A DNA stretch of 64,000 nt from Mesorhizobium sp. B2-8-5 (GTDB lineage Bacteria; Pseudomonadota; Alphaproteobacteria; Rhizobiales; Rhizobiaceae), in the NCBI RefSeq assembly GCF_006440675.2, contig NZ_CP083951.1, positions 3,939,501 through 4,003,500 of the forward strand. Direction: 5' to 3'. The notes under the pieces were generated by a model that did not search any database, had not been told where the DNA came from, and was given only the letters and a program-made list of their open reading frames with translations. Below, in pieces: positions 56,819 through 64,000 of this stretch (positions within the stretch are counted from its first letter, which is position 1; each line of letters begins with the position of its first letter). The position numbers and the translations under genes are program-made.

Positions 56819-57592
56819 ATGTCGCTCAAGTCCCGCCTGGCCGCCGACGAAACGCTGTTCACCGCATGGTCGGGCGTGCCGGATGCGCTGACGGTCGAGA
56901 TCATCGCCAAGCAGGGTTTCGATGCGGTCACCCTCGACATGCAGCATGGCGGCCATCACGAGGACAGCGTGCTGCGCGGCCTGGTGCCGGTGCTGGCCGC
57001 CAACAAGCCGGCGCTGGTGCGCATTCCGGTCGGGCGCTTCGACATGGCGAGCCGCGCGCTCGATTTCGGGGCCGAGGCGGTGATCGCGCCGATGGTGAAC
57101 TCCGTGGCCGATGCAAGGCAGTTCGCCGCCGCGATGAAATACCCGCCGCTGGGCGAGCGTTCCTGGGGGCCGACCTATGCCTTCCCGCGCCACGGCAAGG
57201 GCGACCATGCCGAATGGCTGCGCGATACGAACCAGCGCACCATGGCTTTCGCGATGGTCGAAACGCGGGCGGCCCTCGAGGCGCTGGACGGTATTCTGGA
57301 TACGCCCGGCATCGACGGCATCTTCGTCGGCCCGTCGGATTTCTCGATCGCCTGGTCGAACGGCGCCACCGTCAGTTCGACGCTGGAAAGCATGATGGAG
57401 ACGGTCGCGTCGATCGCCGAGCGGACACGCAAGGCCGGCAAGCATGCCGCGATCTATGTCATCGAACCGGCGATCGCCGGGCGCGTCGTTTCGATGGGCT
57501 TCCGGCTGCTCGCCATGGGCTCGGACCACACGCTGATTTCACTCGGCGCGAAGACGCTGCTGAAGAGCATGCGGGATTCGATCGGCTCCTAG
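56819..57592 (+). CDS. HpcH/HpaI-family class II aldolase
   Basis: 257 residues from the ATG at 56819. The fold is that of HpaI/GarL: FTAWSGVPDALTVEIIAKQGFDAVTLDMQHG (in parts), LVRIPVG with the catalytic Arg, VIAPMVNSVADARQF, AMVETRAALEALDGIL with the metal Glu, and GIDGIFVGPSDFSIA with the metal Asp. These enzymes cleave 4-hydroxy-2-oxo acids to pyruvate and an aldehyde. The substrate is not predictable. It is convergent with the small hydrolase (7 bp). Confidence 0.92.
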   Translation: MSLKSRLAADETLFTAWSGVPDALTVEIIAKQGFDAVTLDMQHGGHHEDSVLRGLVPVLAANKPALVRIPVGRFDMASRALDFGAEAVIAPMVNSVADARQFAAAMKYPPLGERSWGPTYAFPRHGKGDHAEWLRDTNQRTMAFAMVETRAALEALDGILDTPGIDGIFVGPSDFSIAWSNGATVSSTLESMMETVASIAERTRKAGKHAAIYVIEPAIAGRVVSMGFRLLAMGSDHTLISLGAKTLLKSMRDSIGS

Positions 57593-57599
57593 ACGCCGA

Positions 57600-58157
57600 T
57601 TAGGGTTCTTTCAGTTCCGTCAGAAACTTGGCGAAAGTCATCGAACCCTCGGGCCAGGGGCCGAAGCCCGCGTCGTGGTTGAGATGGCCGGCCTCACCGG
57701 CGTCGATGAAGAGCGATCCCCAGGCGGCGGCAATGTCCTCGGCGACCTCGAAAGCGCAGAACGGATCGTTGCGGCTGGCGATCACGATGGACGGAAAGGG
57801 CAGCGGATCGCGCGAATAAGGGCCAAAGGTCATCAGATGTTTCGGCCTGATTTCCGGATTGGAGACATCCGGCAGCGCGACGAAGAAGGCGCCCGCGACC
57901 GGCTTCTTGAATTGCGAGATGGCCTGCACCGCGGCCGCGACGCCAAGCGAGTGCGCTACGAGAACCACCGGCCGCTCGGCCTCGTTGACGGCGTTCGCCA
58001 CGCTCGCCGTCCAGTCCTCGCGCACGGGCTTGGTCCATTCCGCCTGCTCGACACGGCGCGCCGTCGACAGTTTCGACTGCCAGCGGGTCTGCCAATGCTC
58101 GGGACCGGAATTGGTGTAGCCCGGCACGATCAGAATATCTGCGTCTTTGACTTTCAT
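57600..58157 (-). CDS. RBBP9/YdeN-type serine hydrolase
   Basis: 185 residues from the ATG at 58157; the open frame runs on upstream to 59267 antisense to another gene and is rejected. The family start ILIVPGYTNSGPEHWQTRWQ and the nucleophile VAHSLGVAA (Ser about 72) are typical, and the catalytic His lies in DAGEAGHLNHDAGFGPWPEG. A cytosolic hydrolase of unknown substrate. It is divergent from the VOC gene, and the gap holds two overlapping palindromes. Confidence 0.88.
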   Translation of the reverse strand: MKVKDADILIVPGYTNSGPEHWQTRWQSKLSTARRVEQAEWTKPVREDWTASVANAVNEAERPVVLVAHSLGVAAAVQAISQFKKPVAGAFFVALPDVSNPEIRPKHLMTFGPYSRDPLPFPSIVIASRNDPFCAFEVAEDIAAAWGSLFIDAGEAGHLNHDAGFGPWPEGSMTFAKFLTELKEP

Positions 58158-58215
58158 GGCGCCGATGTAGCGAGCGGTCTTCTCGGCTGCAACCCTGTCG
58201 CCTATATCGGCGTGA

Positions 58216-58238
58216 TCACAATTGTGAACAACTTGTTC
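58216..58238. promoter_or_regulatory. Two overlapping perfect palindromes, candidate operator
   Basis: TCACAATTGTGA (58216-58227) overlaps GAACAA-C-TTGTTC (58226-58238) in the divergent gap between the serine hydrolase and VOC genes. A further TGTGAAC follows at about 58255. The regulator is not identified. Confidence 0.5.
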
Positions 58239-58349
58239 GACTCTTGCCCTCTTGTGTGAACGATCGCAATCGACGATTTGGAGGGGAAGAAGAGGTGGCG
58301 GCCTGCAAATCCCATTTCGGGAAGAGGCGACGCCCGAACGGAGAGTTTG

Positions 58350-59162
58350 ATGAGCGAACTGCCTTTTGCCGCGACCACCCCGGTCAGCGTTTCGCGTGTC
58401 GGGCTGAAGGCGCAGGACGCCGAGAGCCTTGCCTCCTATTATCGCGCGGTCGTCGGCCTGCAGGAACTGAGCCGCGCCGATGGCGCGATCACGCTCGGCG
58501 CCGCCAACCGGCCGCTGCTGGTGCTTGAACAGGATTCTTCGGCCAAGCCGGACGATCCGCGCAGCGCCGGGCTTTTCCACACCGCTTTCCTTTTGCCATC
58601 GCGCGCCGATCTTGGCCGCTGGATCAGCCACGCCGCCGCCAGCCGCATCGGTATCGAGGGCGCGTCCGACCATCTGGTCAGCGAGGCGCTTTACCTGACC
58701 GACCCAGAGGGCAACGGCATCGAGATCTATGCGGATCGCCGCCCGCAAGACTGGAAGTGGAACGGCGACAAGATCGCCATGGCGACCGAGCGGCTGAACC
58801 TGCCGGCGGTGGTGGGCAGCGTGCCGGCGGGCGATGCCGGCTGGCAGGGCGCGCCGGAAAACACCATTGTCGGCCACGTTCACCTGCGCGTCGGCCGGCC
58901 GGAAGATGCCGAAGCCTGGTGGCATGACCAGTTCGGCTTCGACACCGTCGCCAAATATGGCGGCCAGGCGGTGTTCCTGTCGTCCGGCCATTACCACCAC
59001 CATATCGGCGCCAATGCTTGGCAGAGCGCCGGCGCCGGCCGCCGCGACCCCTCCCGCTCGGGCCTCGCCTGGGTCGAGATGCGTTCGGACAATGTGAAGC
59101 AAGAGACGAGCCGAGAGGACCCGTGGGGCACGGTGATCAGGACCGTGCCTGGGAAGGCTTGA
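58350..59162 (+). CDS. VOC-family (glyoxalase/extradiol dioxygenase-like) protein
   Basis: 270 residues from the ATG at 58350, with GGAGAG upstream. Two VOC repeats are visible: the first begins VSRVGLKAQDAESLASYYRAVVGLQ and contains GLFHTAFLLPS and ALYLTDPEGNGIEIYADR; the second begins HVHLRVGRPEDAEAWWHDQFGF and contains FLSSGHYHHHIGANAW. Metal-ligand His/Glu positions fit catechol-2,3-dioxygenase-like CatE. Ring-cleavage activity is plausible but unproven. Confidence 0.87.
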   Translation: MSELPFAATTPVSVSRVGLKAQDAESLASYYRAVVGLQELSRADGAITLGAANRPLLVLEQDSSAKPDDPRSAGLFHTAFLLPSRADLGRWISHAAASRIGIEGASDHLVSEALYLTDPEGNGIEIYADRRPQDWKWNGDKIAMATERLNLPAVVGSVPAGDAGWQGAPENTIVGHVHLRVGRPEDAEAWWHDQFGFDTVAKYGGQAVFLSSGHYHHHIGANAWQSAGAGRRDPSRSGLAWVEMRSDNVKQETSREDPWGTVIRTVPGKA

Positions 59163-59181
59163 TCGGGCGTCGGTGACACCG

Positions 59182-59358
59182 TCTTTCTCCCCGTCACTAT
59201 ACGGGGAGAAATGCCCGGCAGGGCAATGAGGGGCGACGCCAAGTCTTGAGATTGTCTTTTCAGCCACAAAGCCTACGGGTGCGGGGATCGCCGAAGTCGG
59301 CGCCGCCCCTCATCCGCCCTTCGGGCACCTTCTCCCCGTATAGAGACGGGGAGAAGGA
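59182..59358. repeat. Inverted pair of palindromic repeats
   Basis: The left copy (59182-59240, TTTCTCCCCGT-CACT-ATACGGGGAGAA, then GCCCGGCAGGGC and ATGAGGGGCG) faces the right copy (about 59300-59358, CGCCCCTCATCC, GCCCTTCGGGC, CTTCTCCCCGT-ATAGAG-ACGGGGAGAAG). A spacer of about 60 bp lies between. It fills the gap between the convergent VOC and purB genes. Confidence 0.82.
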
Positions 59359-59362
59359 AAGA

Positions 59363-60670
59363 TCAAGCCTCCCCGAACACCCGCCTGAAGATCGTGTCGA
59401 CATGCTTGGTGTGATAGCCGAGATCGAATTTTTCGCGCAGATCGGCTTCAGATAGCGCGGCCGTCACGTCCTTGTCGGCAAGCAGTTCCTCAAGGAAATC
59501 GGCGCCGTGTTCCCAGACCTTCATGGCGTTGCGCTGCACCAGGCGGTAGGAGTCCTCGCGCGACAGGCCGGCCTGGGTCAGCGCCAGCAGCACACGCTGG
59601 GAGTGCACAAGCCCGCGGAACTTGTTGAGGTTCTTCTCCATGTTCTCGGGGTAGACGAGCAACTTGTCGACGACGCCGGTAAGGCGTGCCAGCGCGAAGT
59701 CCAGCGTTACCGTCGCGTCCGGCCCGATCATACGCTCGACCGAGGAATGCGAAATGTCGCGCTCGTGCCAGAGCGCCACGTCTTCCATGGCCGGCAGCGC
59801 CATCGAACGCACCATGCGGGCAAGGCCGGTTAGGTTCTCGGTCAGCACCGGGTTGCGCTTGTGCGGCATCGCCGACGAGCCCTTCTGCCCCGGCGAGAAA
59901 TACTCTTCCGCTTCCAGCACTTCGGTGCGCTGCAGATGGCGGATCTCGACGGCGAGGCGTTCGACCGAGGAGGCGATGACGCCGAGCGTTGCAAAGAACA
60001 TGGCGTGGCGGTCGCGCGGGATGACCTGCGTCGATACCGGCTCCGGCTTCAGCCCAAGCTTTGCCGCCACATGCTCTTCGACATAAGGCTCGATGTTGGC
60101 GAAAGTGCCGACCGCGCCGGAAATGGCGCAGGTGGCGATGTCCTCCCGCGCATGCACCAGCCGCTCGCGGCAGCGCGAGAATTCGGCATAGGCCTGCGCC
60201 AGCTTGACGCCGAAGGTGGTCGGCTCGGCATGGATGCCGTGGCTGCGGCCGATGGTGACGGTGTCCTTGTGCTCGAAAGCACGGCGCTTCAGCGCCGCGA
60301 GCAGGGCGTCGATGTCGGCAAGCAGGATGTCGCTGGCCCGCGTCAACTGCACGGCAAGACAGGTGTCGAGCACGTCCGACGACGTCATGCCCTGGTGAAT
60401 GAAGCGGGCATCCGGTCCGACGAATTCGGCAAGATGGGTCAGGAAAGCGATGACGTCATGCTTGGTGACGCGCTCGATCTCATCGATCTTGGCGACGTCG
60501 AATTTGGCCGCGCCGCCTTTCTCCCAGATGGTCCTTGCCGCTTCCTTCGGAATGACGCCTAACTCGGCCAGCGCATCGCAGGCATGCGCCTCGATCTCGA
60601 ACCAGATGCGGAAGCGGGTTTCGGGCGACCAGGTGGCGACCATTTCCGGCCGGGAATAGCGAGGGATCAT
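59363..60670 (-). CDS. purB: Adenylosuccinate lyase
   Basis: 435 residues from the ATG at 60670; a longer frame to 60736 has no support. It cleaves SAICAR and adenylosuccinate in purine synthesis. Landmarks are IPRYSRPEMVATWSPETRF, HQGMTSSDVLDTCLAVQL, TIGRSHGIHAEPTTFG with the catalytic His, and the flexible signature loop GQKGSSAMPHKRNPVLTENL with the catalytic Ser. Complete and normal in length. It is the upstream end of the purine gene group on the minus strand. Confidence 0.98.
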   Translation of the reverse strand: MIPRYSRPEMVATWSPETRFRIWFEIEAHACDALAELGVIPKEAARTIWEKGGAAKFDVAKIDEIERVTKHDVIAFLTHLAEFVGPDARFIHQGMTSSDVLDTCLAVQLTRASDILLADIDALLAALKRRAFEHKDTVTIGRSHGIHAEPTTFGVKLAQAYAEFSRCRERLVHAREDIATCAISGAVGTFANIEPYVEEHVAAKLGLKPEPVSTQVIPRDRHAMFFATLGVIASSVERLAVEIRHLQRTEVLEAEEYFSPGQKGSSAMPHKRNPVLTENLTGLARMVRSMALPAMEDVALWHERDISHSSVERMIGPDATVTLDFALARLTGVVDKLLVYPENMEKNLNKFRGLVHSQRVLLALTQAGLSREDSYRLVQRNAMKVWEHGADFLEELLADKDVTAALSEADLREKFDLGYHTKHVDTIFRRVFGEA

Positions 60671-60732
60671 CCGTTTTTTGAGTCCTGATGGGAAAAGCGT
60701 TGGCCGCGTCCTAACAGAGGCGGGCCCGATGC

Positions 60733-61257
60733 TCAACGCCGCTGCCGCGCAAACCAGATACTTGCCGCGACAAGCGCTGCAAAACCCAGCGGAAAATAGA
60801 GCCGCAGGCCGAGCACGACGAACTGATAGAGCGCGGTCAGCATGGTGAAGGCGAATTCAAACGCCCAGGTCAGCGTGAACGCCGGCGCGTGCCATTCGGC
60901 ATAGTAGGAGCGATATTGCAGCGCGAACAGGCCGCCGGTGAAGGCGAGCGTTGCCGTCAGAAGCGACACGAATGCCGCGGCGAAGGCTGTTTCCCAAAGA
61001 CGGCCGCGGGAAACCAGTCTGGCCAGCATCAATCCAACCGGGAAGGCAAGCACGCCGCCTAAACCATAAAGCAGCGCCACGAAACGGATCCTGTCGGGCG
61101 TCTCCCAGGCGGCCAGCAGAAGATTTGCCAGCGCACTCGCACCCATGGCGGCGCCCCAGAGCAAAGTTCCAACAACAGCCTCGCTTGCCGACGGAGCGGC
61201 GGCGCGCAACCGATCCGTGAGACCGTGGCGCAAGGGAACTTGCTGCAGCGGCATCAT
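60733..61257 (-). CDS. Hypothetical four-helix membrane protein
   Basis: 174 residues from the ATG at 61257 (61254 is equivalent). Hydrophobic helices lie near GTLLWGAAMGASALANLLL, FVALLYGLGGVLAFPVGLMLA, FVSLLTATLAFTGGLFAL and FPLGFAALVAASIWFA. The short Arg-rich termini suggest cytoplasmic ends. No family is recognised. It lies 62 bp before purB in the same direction and may share its transcript. Confidence 0.68.
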   Translation of the reverse strand: MMPLQQVPLRHGLTDRLRAAAPSASEAVVGTLLWGAAMGASALANLLLAAWETPDRIRFVALLYGLGGVLAFPVGLMLARLVSRGRLWETAFAAAFVSLLTATLAFTGGLFALQYRSYYAEWHAPAFTLTWAFEFAFTMLTALYQFVVLGLRLYFPLGFAALVAASIWFARQRR

Positions 61258-61454
61258 GGGCGGCAAGCCGTATCGCGCGTCGGGTGGCCGGGCAGGCTGG
61301 GCGTCATCTGCATGACATCTGTCTCATCAGCGTCATGCGTATCACGCCATGGTGAACGAGACGTGCCGTGCGATGCATCCAATCCGGCGTTCATTTGTTA
61401 TTGTCGGCCGTCTCGCATCCGAAAGGGCAAATCGCCATCCAGTGGAGGACCAGC

Positions 61455-61712
61455 ATGAGCACCGACATCAGCAAGATACGCGGACATATGGAAGTGATCG
61501 GCGCCGATGGCGTCCATATCGGCACCGTCGACAAGGTCGAGGGTGACCGGATCAAGCTGACCAGGGCTGACAGCGGCATGGGCTCGCACAAGGGCCATCA
61601 CCACTACATTTCGCTTGCCCTGGTCGCGGAGATCGACGGGCAGAAGGTATGGCTCTCCGCGAATTCCGATGTTGCGGTCACCTTCGAGGAAGAGAAATCC
61701 GATCCGACTTGA
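61455..61712 (+). CDS. DUF2171 protein
   Basis: 85 residues from the ATG at 61455 with GGAGGACC upstream. The core DISKIRGHMEVIGADGVHIGTVDKVEGDRIKL (in parts) is DUF2171, a PRC-barrel-like small domain; the later GMGSHKGHHHYISLALVAEI carries a His cluster. Function unknown, often stress related in alphaproteobacteria. Convergent with the P1 peptidase gene, only 7 bp apart, with no visible terminator. Confidence 0.9.
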   Translation: MSTDISKIRGHMEVIGADGVHIGTVDKVEGDRIKLTRADSGMGSHKGHHHYISLALVAEIDGQKVWLSANSDVAVTFEEEKSDPT

Positions 61713-61719
61713 TTAGCCG

Positions 61720-62739
61720 TCAACGCGACGACCAGACCGGAAACAGGTCGCCGTTCGCGGGTGTCGCGGCATATACGCCGCGGCTGATCGCGCGCGCCAT
61801 GGTCGCGCCGGCCGCCGCGAACAGGTCGATCGCGGCGTCGGCGCCGAGTTCGATGCCGCTCGTGCCGGTCGCCAGCGCAAACACCAGATCGCCGTCGGCC
61901 GGCGTATGCGTCGGCCAGATGGCGCGGGCGAAGCCGTCATGCGCCGAAATCGCCAGCCGCTTGGCCGCGGCCTTGGTCATGACGGCGTCCGTGGCGATGA
62001 CGGCGATGGTGGTGCTGGCGGCTTCCCCATGCCCGCCGACGCGCCTGTCGCGGTATTTCAGCAGGATCTTCCTGGCCTCTTCGGGCATCGGCGCGGGATA
62101 ACCCAGGCCGCCGAACTCGTCGCCGATCTCGAAGGGTGCTGCCCAAAAATGGCGGCTCCGGCCGACCGTCGCCGAGCCGGTCGGGTTGACGGCGGCGAGG
62201 GCGCCAATGGTGACGCGGCTGTCGAGCACAGTCGAGGCGGAGCCCAGCCCGCCTTTCAGCCCCGAGGTCAGCGCGCCGGTGCCGGCGCCAGCCGTGCCGA
62301 TTTCGAAATCCACTGTCGCCGCCTGGACAGCCTCATAGCCGAGGTCGCGATAGGGCGGATAACGGCCCCAATCCTTGTCGCCGCCGTTGCGCAGGTCGAA
62401 CAGGATCGCGGCCGGCACGATCGGCACGCGGAAGCCGCCCACCTCGACACCGATGTTTTTCTCGCGCAGCGCCGCCTGCACGCCGGAGGCGGCATCGAGA
62501 CCGAAGGCGGAGCCGCCGGACAGGACGACGGCATGGATCGTCGCGATCGAATTCTGCGGCTCGAGCAGATCGGTCTCGCGCGTGCCCGGCGCGCCGCCCA
62601 GCACCTGGAAGCCGGCCACGGCGGGTTCATCGCACAGCACCACCGTGACGCCGGATTTCAACTTGCTATCGGCTGTATTGCCGACACGAAGGCCGGCAAC
62701 GTCGGTGATGAGGTTGCGCGGTCCGGTGCGGAACATCAC
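61720..62739 (-). CDS. P1-family peptidase (DmpA-like N-terminal-nucleophile hydrolase)
   Basis: 339 residues. Family P1 enzymes cut themselves into two chains and then act as aminopeptidases, amidases or esterases. Signatures are NLITDVAGLRVGNTAD, VLSGGSAFGLDAASGVQAAL, and ATVDFEIGTAGAGTGALTSG. The expected self-cleavage and nucleophile region is GEAASTTIAVIATDA (about residue 240), with Thr in place of the Ser of DmpA. It overlaps the start of the upstream binding-protein gene by 4 bases, so the two are coupled. Confidence 0.9.
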   Translation of the reverse strand: MMFRTGPRNLITDVAGLRVGNTADSKLKSGVTVVLCDEPAVAGFQVLGGAPGTRETDLLEPQNSIATIHAVVLSGGSAFGLDAASGVQAALREKNIGVEVGGFRVPIVPAAILFDLRNGGDKDWGRYPPYRDLGYEAVQAATVDFEIGTAGAGTGALTSGLKGGLGSASTVLDSRVTIGALAAVNPTGSATVGRSRHFWAAPFEIGDEFGGLGYPAPMPEEARKILLKYRDRRVGGHGEAASTTIAVIATDAVMTKAAAKRLAISAHDGFARAIWPTHTPADGDLVFALATGTSGIELGADAAIDLFAAAGATMARAISRGVYAATPANGDLFPVWSSR

Positions 62740-63821
62740 TTGTCCTCCAGCGGTACGAAATGCGTGCCGTCGAAGCGGAAGACGCGGAACGGGTTCTGGC
62801 TGAGGTCGCCCTTGTCGTCGAAGCGAACGGTGCCGATCGCGGTGGTGAAATCATGGCCGGTCAGCGCATCGGCGAGTGGCTGGCCGGAGCTTTCCGCGCC
62901 AGCCAGCGCGGCCTTGGCGACCTCGACCGCCGCATAGGCCGGCAGCGCGTAGCCGTCGGGCACGATGTTCTTCGCGGCGAAAGCCTGCATCACCTTGGGA
63001 TCGGCGATCTCCGACCATTCCGGCGGGGCGATCATCAGCGTGCCGACGGCATAGGGCACATCGCCCGGCGGCGTGCGCAGGTTTTCGCCGCCGGCAAAGG
63101 TGATGCCGGCATCGAGCTGGGCGGCGTCGCGGCCCATGATGGCGATGTCGTCGCCGTCGCCGCCGGCGAACACTTTTGTCGCGCCGGCCTTCTTCAGCCG
63201 GCCGACCAGTCCGATCTGGTTGTCGAGCTGCGGCCGGAACGTGTCGACGAAGGCAGGTTTCAGCGCCGCCTGCTCGGCCGCGGCGCGAAAGGTCTCGGCC
63301 ATCTCGCGGCCATAGATGGTGCCGTCGTCGACGATGGCGAACAGGTCGTCGCGCCAGAGCTGGGTGAGCTTGGCGGCGACCGCGTTGCGCTCATCGTCGC
63401 CGCGCGGGCCGAGCCGGTAGACCGGCCAGCCGGTCTTGGCGCGCCGGTCGGTCAGGCTTTCGGTGCGCACGCCGACGGTGATCACCGATATGTTGGCGTC
63501 CTTCAGGATCGGCAGCGCGGCCTCGATCGCCTCTGTGCAGAGGAAGCCGACCACGACATTGGCCTTGGCGTCGACGAATTCCCGTGCCGCAGCGGCGCCG
63601 CCCTCGGCGGTGCAGGCATCGTCGACGGCCTTGAACGCGATGCCGTTTGCCTCGGCTGCCAGGCCGGCGCCGGCCTCGACCTGCTTGCCGAGGATCGCCG
63701 ATGGGCCGGAAAGCGGCGCGGCAACGCCGACCAGCGTCTCGGCGTCAGCGTTCGCTGCCAGCCAAAACAACGCGGCTATCGCCGTCGTCAGTGCGGCTAT
63801 TGTCGTCGTCAGAAGGCGCAT
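62736..63821 (-). CDS. Periplasmic branched-chain amino acid-type ABC binding protein
   Basis: 361 residues with a Sec signal peptide (LLTTTIAALTTAIAALFWLAANADA, cleavage before ETLVG). The mature protein is a type I periplasmic fold (Peripla_BP_6): VGVAAPLSGPSAILGKQVEAG at the start, VVGFLCTEAIEAALPILKDANI, and DDGTIYGREMAETFRAAAE. Homologues bind leucine, amides or urea. No permease or ATPase is in the window. Coupling with the P1 peptidase suggests that the peptidase acts on the same class of ligand. Confidence 0.92.
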   Translation of the reverse strand: MRLLTTTIAALTTAIAALFWLAANADAETLVGVAAPLSGPSAILGKQVEAGAGLAAEANGIAFKAVDDACTAEGGAAAAREFVDAKANVVVGFLCTEAIEAALPILKDANISVITVGVRTESLTDRRAKTGWPVYRLGPRGDDERNAVAAKLTQLWRDDLFAIVDDGTIYGREMAETFRAAAEQAALKPAFVDTFRPQLDNQIGLVGRLKKAGATKVFAGGDGDDIAIMGRDAAQLDAGITFAGGENLRTPPGDVPYAVGTLMIAPPEWSEIADPKVMQAFAAKNIVPDGYALPAYAAVEVAKAALAGAESSGQPLADALTGHDFTTAIGTVRFDDKGDLSQNPFRVFRFDGTHFVPLEDK

Positions 63822-64000
63822 TCGGGCGAAGAGGTCCTCCGTGCCGGGCGTATGGTTCCGACACTATTCCAGGAAAGACCTAAAGGCTGGCTAAGCGCCG
63901 CGCAACACGCGAATTTGCGGATTGCAGTCAAGCACTTCGCCCGTGCTATGCAACTTGTGGCGTGCAATATGCCGCCATATATAACGAACTGGTTCCGACA

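Noticed and set aside
57600..59267. A 555-residue minus-strand open frame extending the small serine hydrolase
   Set aside because: Upstream of 58157 it runs antisense through the VOC gene and a repeat, has no family character, and the hydrolase has a complete N-terminus at the ATG.
63822..64000. Start of a new gene at the right edge (GTG near 63962 or ATG near 63969)
   Set aside because: Only a dozen codons are visible, with no ribosome site; no frame can be preferred.

Overview
The window reads as chromosomal DNA of a Mesorhizobium-like alphaproteobacterium (Hyphomicrobiales). The basis is high GC, overlapping codons in compact operons, a sufS2-B-C-D-S-T-A operon of the rhizobial type, proteins typical of the group (DUF1476 ATPase zeta inhibitor, DUF1127, DUF3008, NADP-IDH, PurS/PurQ/PurL), an alphaproteobacterial SOS-like box at recA, and several families of rhizobial intergenic palindromic repeats. 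No database search was possible, so the genus is inferred.

Left end (1-3.7 kb): the end of an integrated phage or genomic island. Seven plus-strand genes overlap by 4-8 bases: Gp37-like fragment, unknown, DUF4031, ASCH, excisionase-like, tyrosine recombinase, GIY-YIG protein. They stop 14 bp from the 3' end of tRNA-Asp(GTC), the probable attachment site. The last two proteins share a near-identical N-terminal domain of about 55 residues, the most unusual feature seen. A divergent tRNA-Val(TAC) follows.

4-20 kb: a secreted Cys-rich repeat protein; a two-gene M24/M20 operon resembling ectoine hydrolase plus deacetylase; an M23 peptidase; a Bcp peroxiredoxin; a giant AsmA-like protein; a PLP decarboxylase with a divergent LysR regulator; tyrS; a GT39 glycosyltransferase with a PAP2 phosphatase; and an alpha/beta hydrolase.

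20-28 kb: the SUF iron-sulfur cluster operon, preceded by a palindrome close to the Irr ICE box and carrying two small extra membrane-protein genes between sufB and sufC. 28-33 kb: RidA-like, GFA, TfoX, the pseudouridine catabolic pair psuK-psuG, and recA with an SOS-like box. 33-46 kb: alaS, a GST, icd, a TrmJ-type methyltransferase, murI, an RNB ribonuclease, rpsD with a structured leader, ttcA and an inositol-phosphatase-family gene.

46-61 kb: a Bcr/CflA transporter, grxD and bolA (Fe-S trafficking partners), then purine genes on the minus strand (purB, purC, purS, purQ, purL). These are interrupted by a MocR/DUF1127/Pr6Pr/lipoprotein block and by a zeta-inhibitor/aldolase/hydrolase/VOC block. 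The window ends with a DUF2171 protein, a P1-family peptidase and an ABC periplasmic binding protein. No CRISPR array, rRNA or insertion sequence was seen. Most of the window is ordinary core genome; the best leads are the island end at tRNA-Asp, the SUF operon and its regulation, and the paired inverted repeats.
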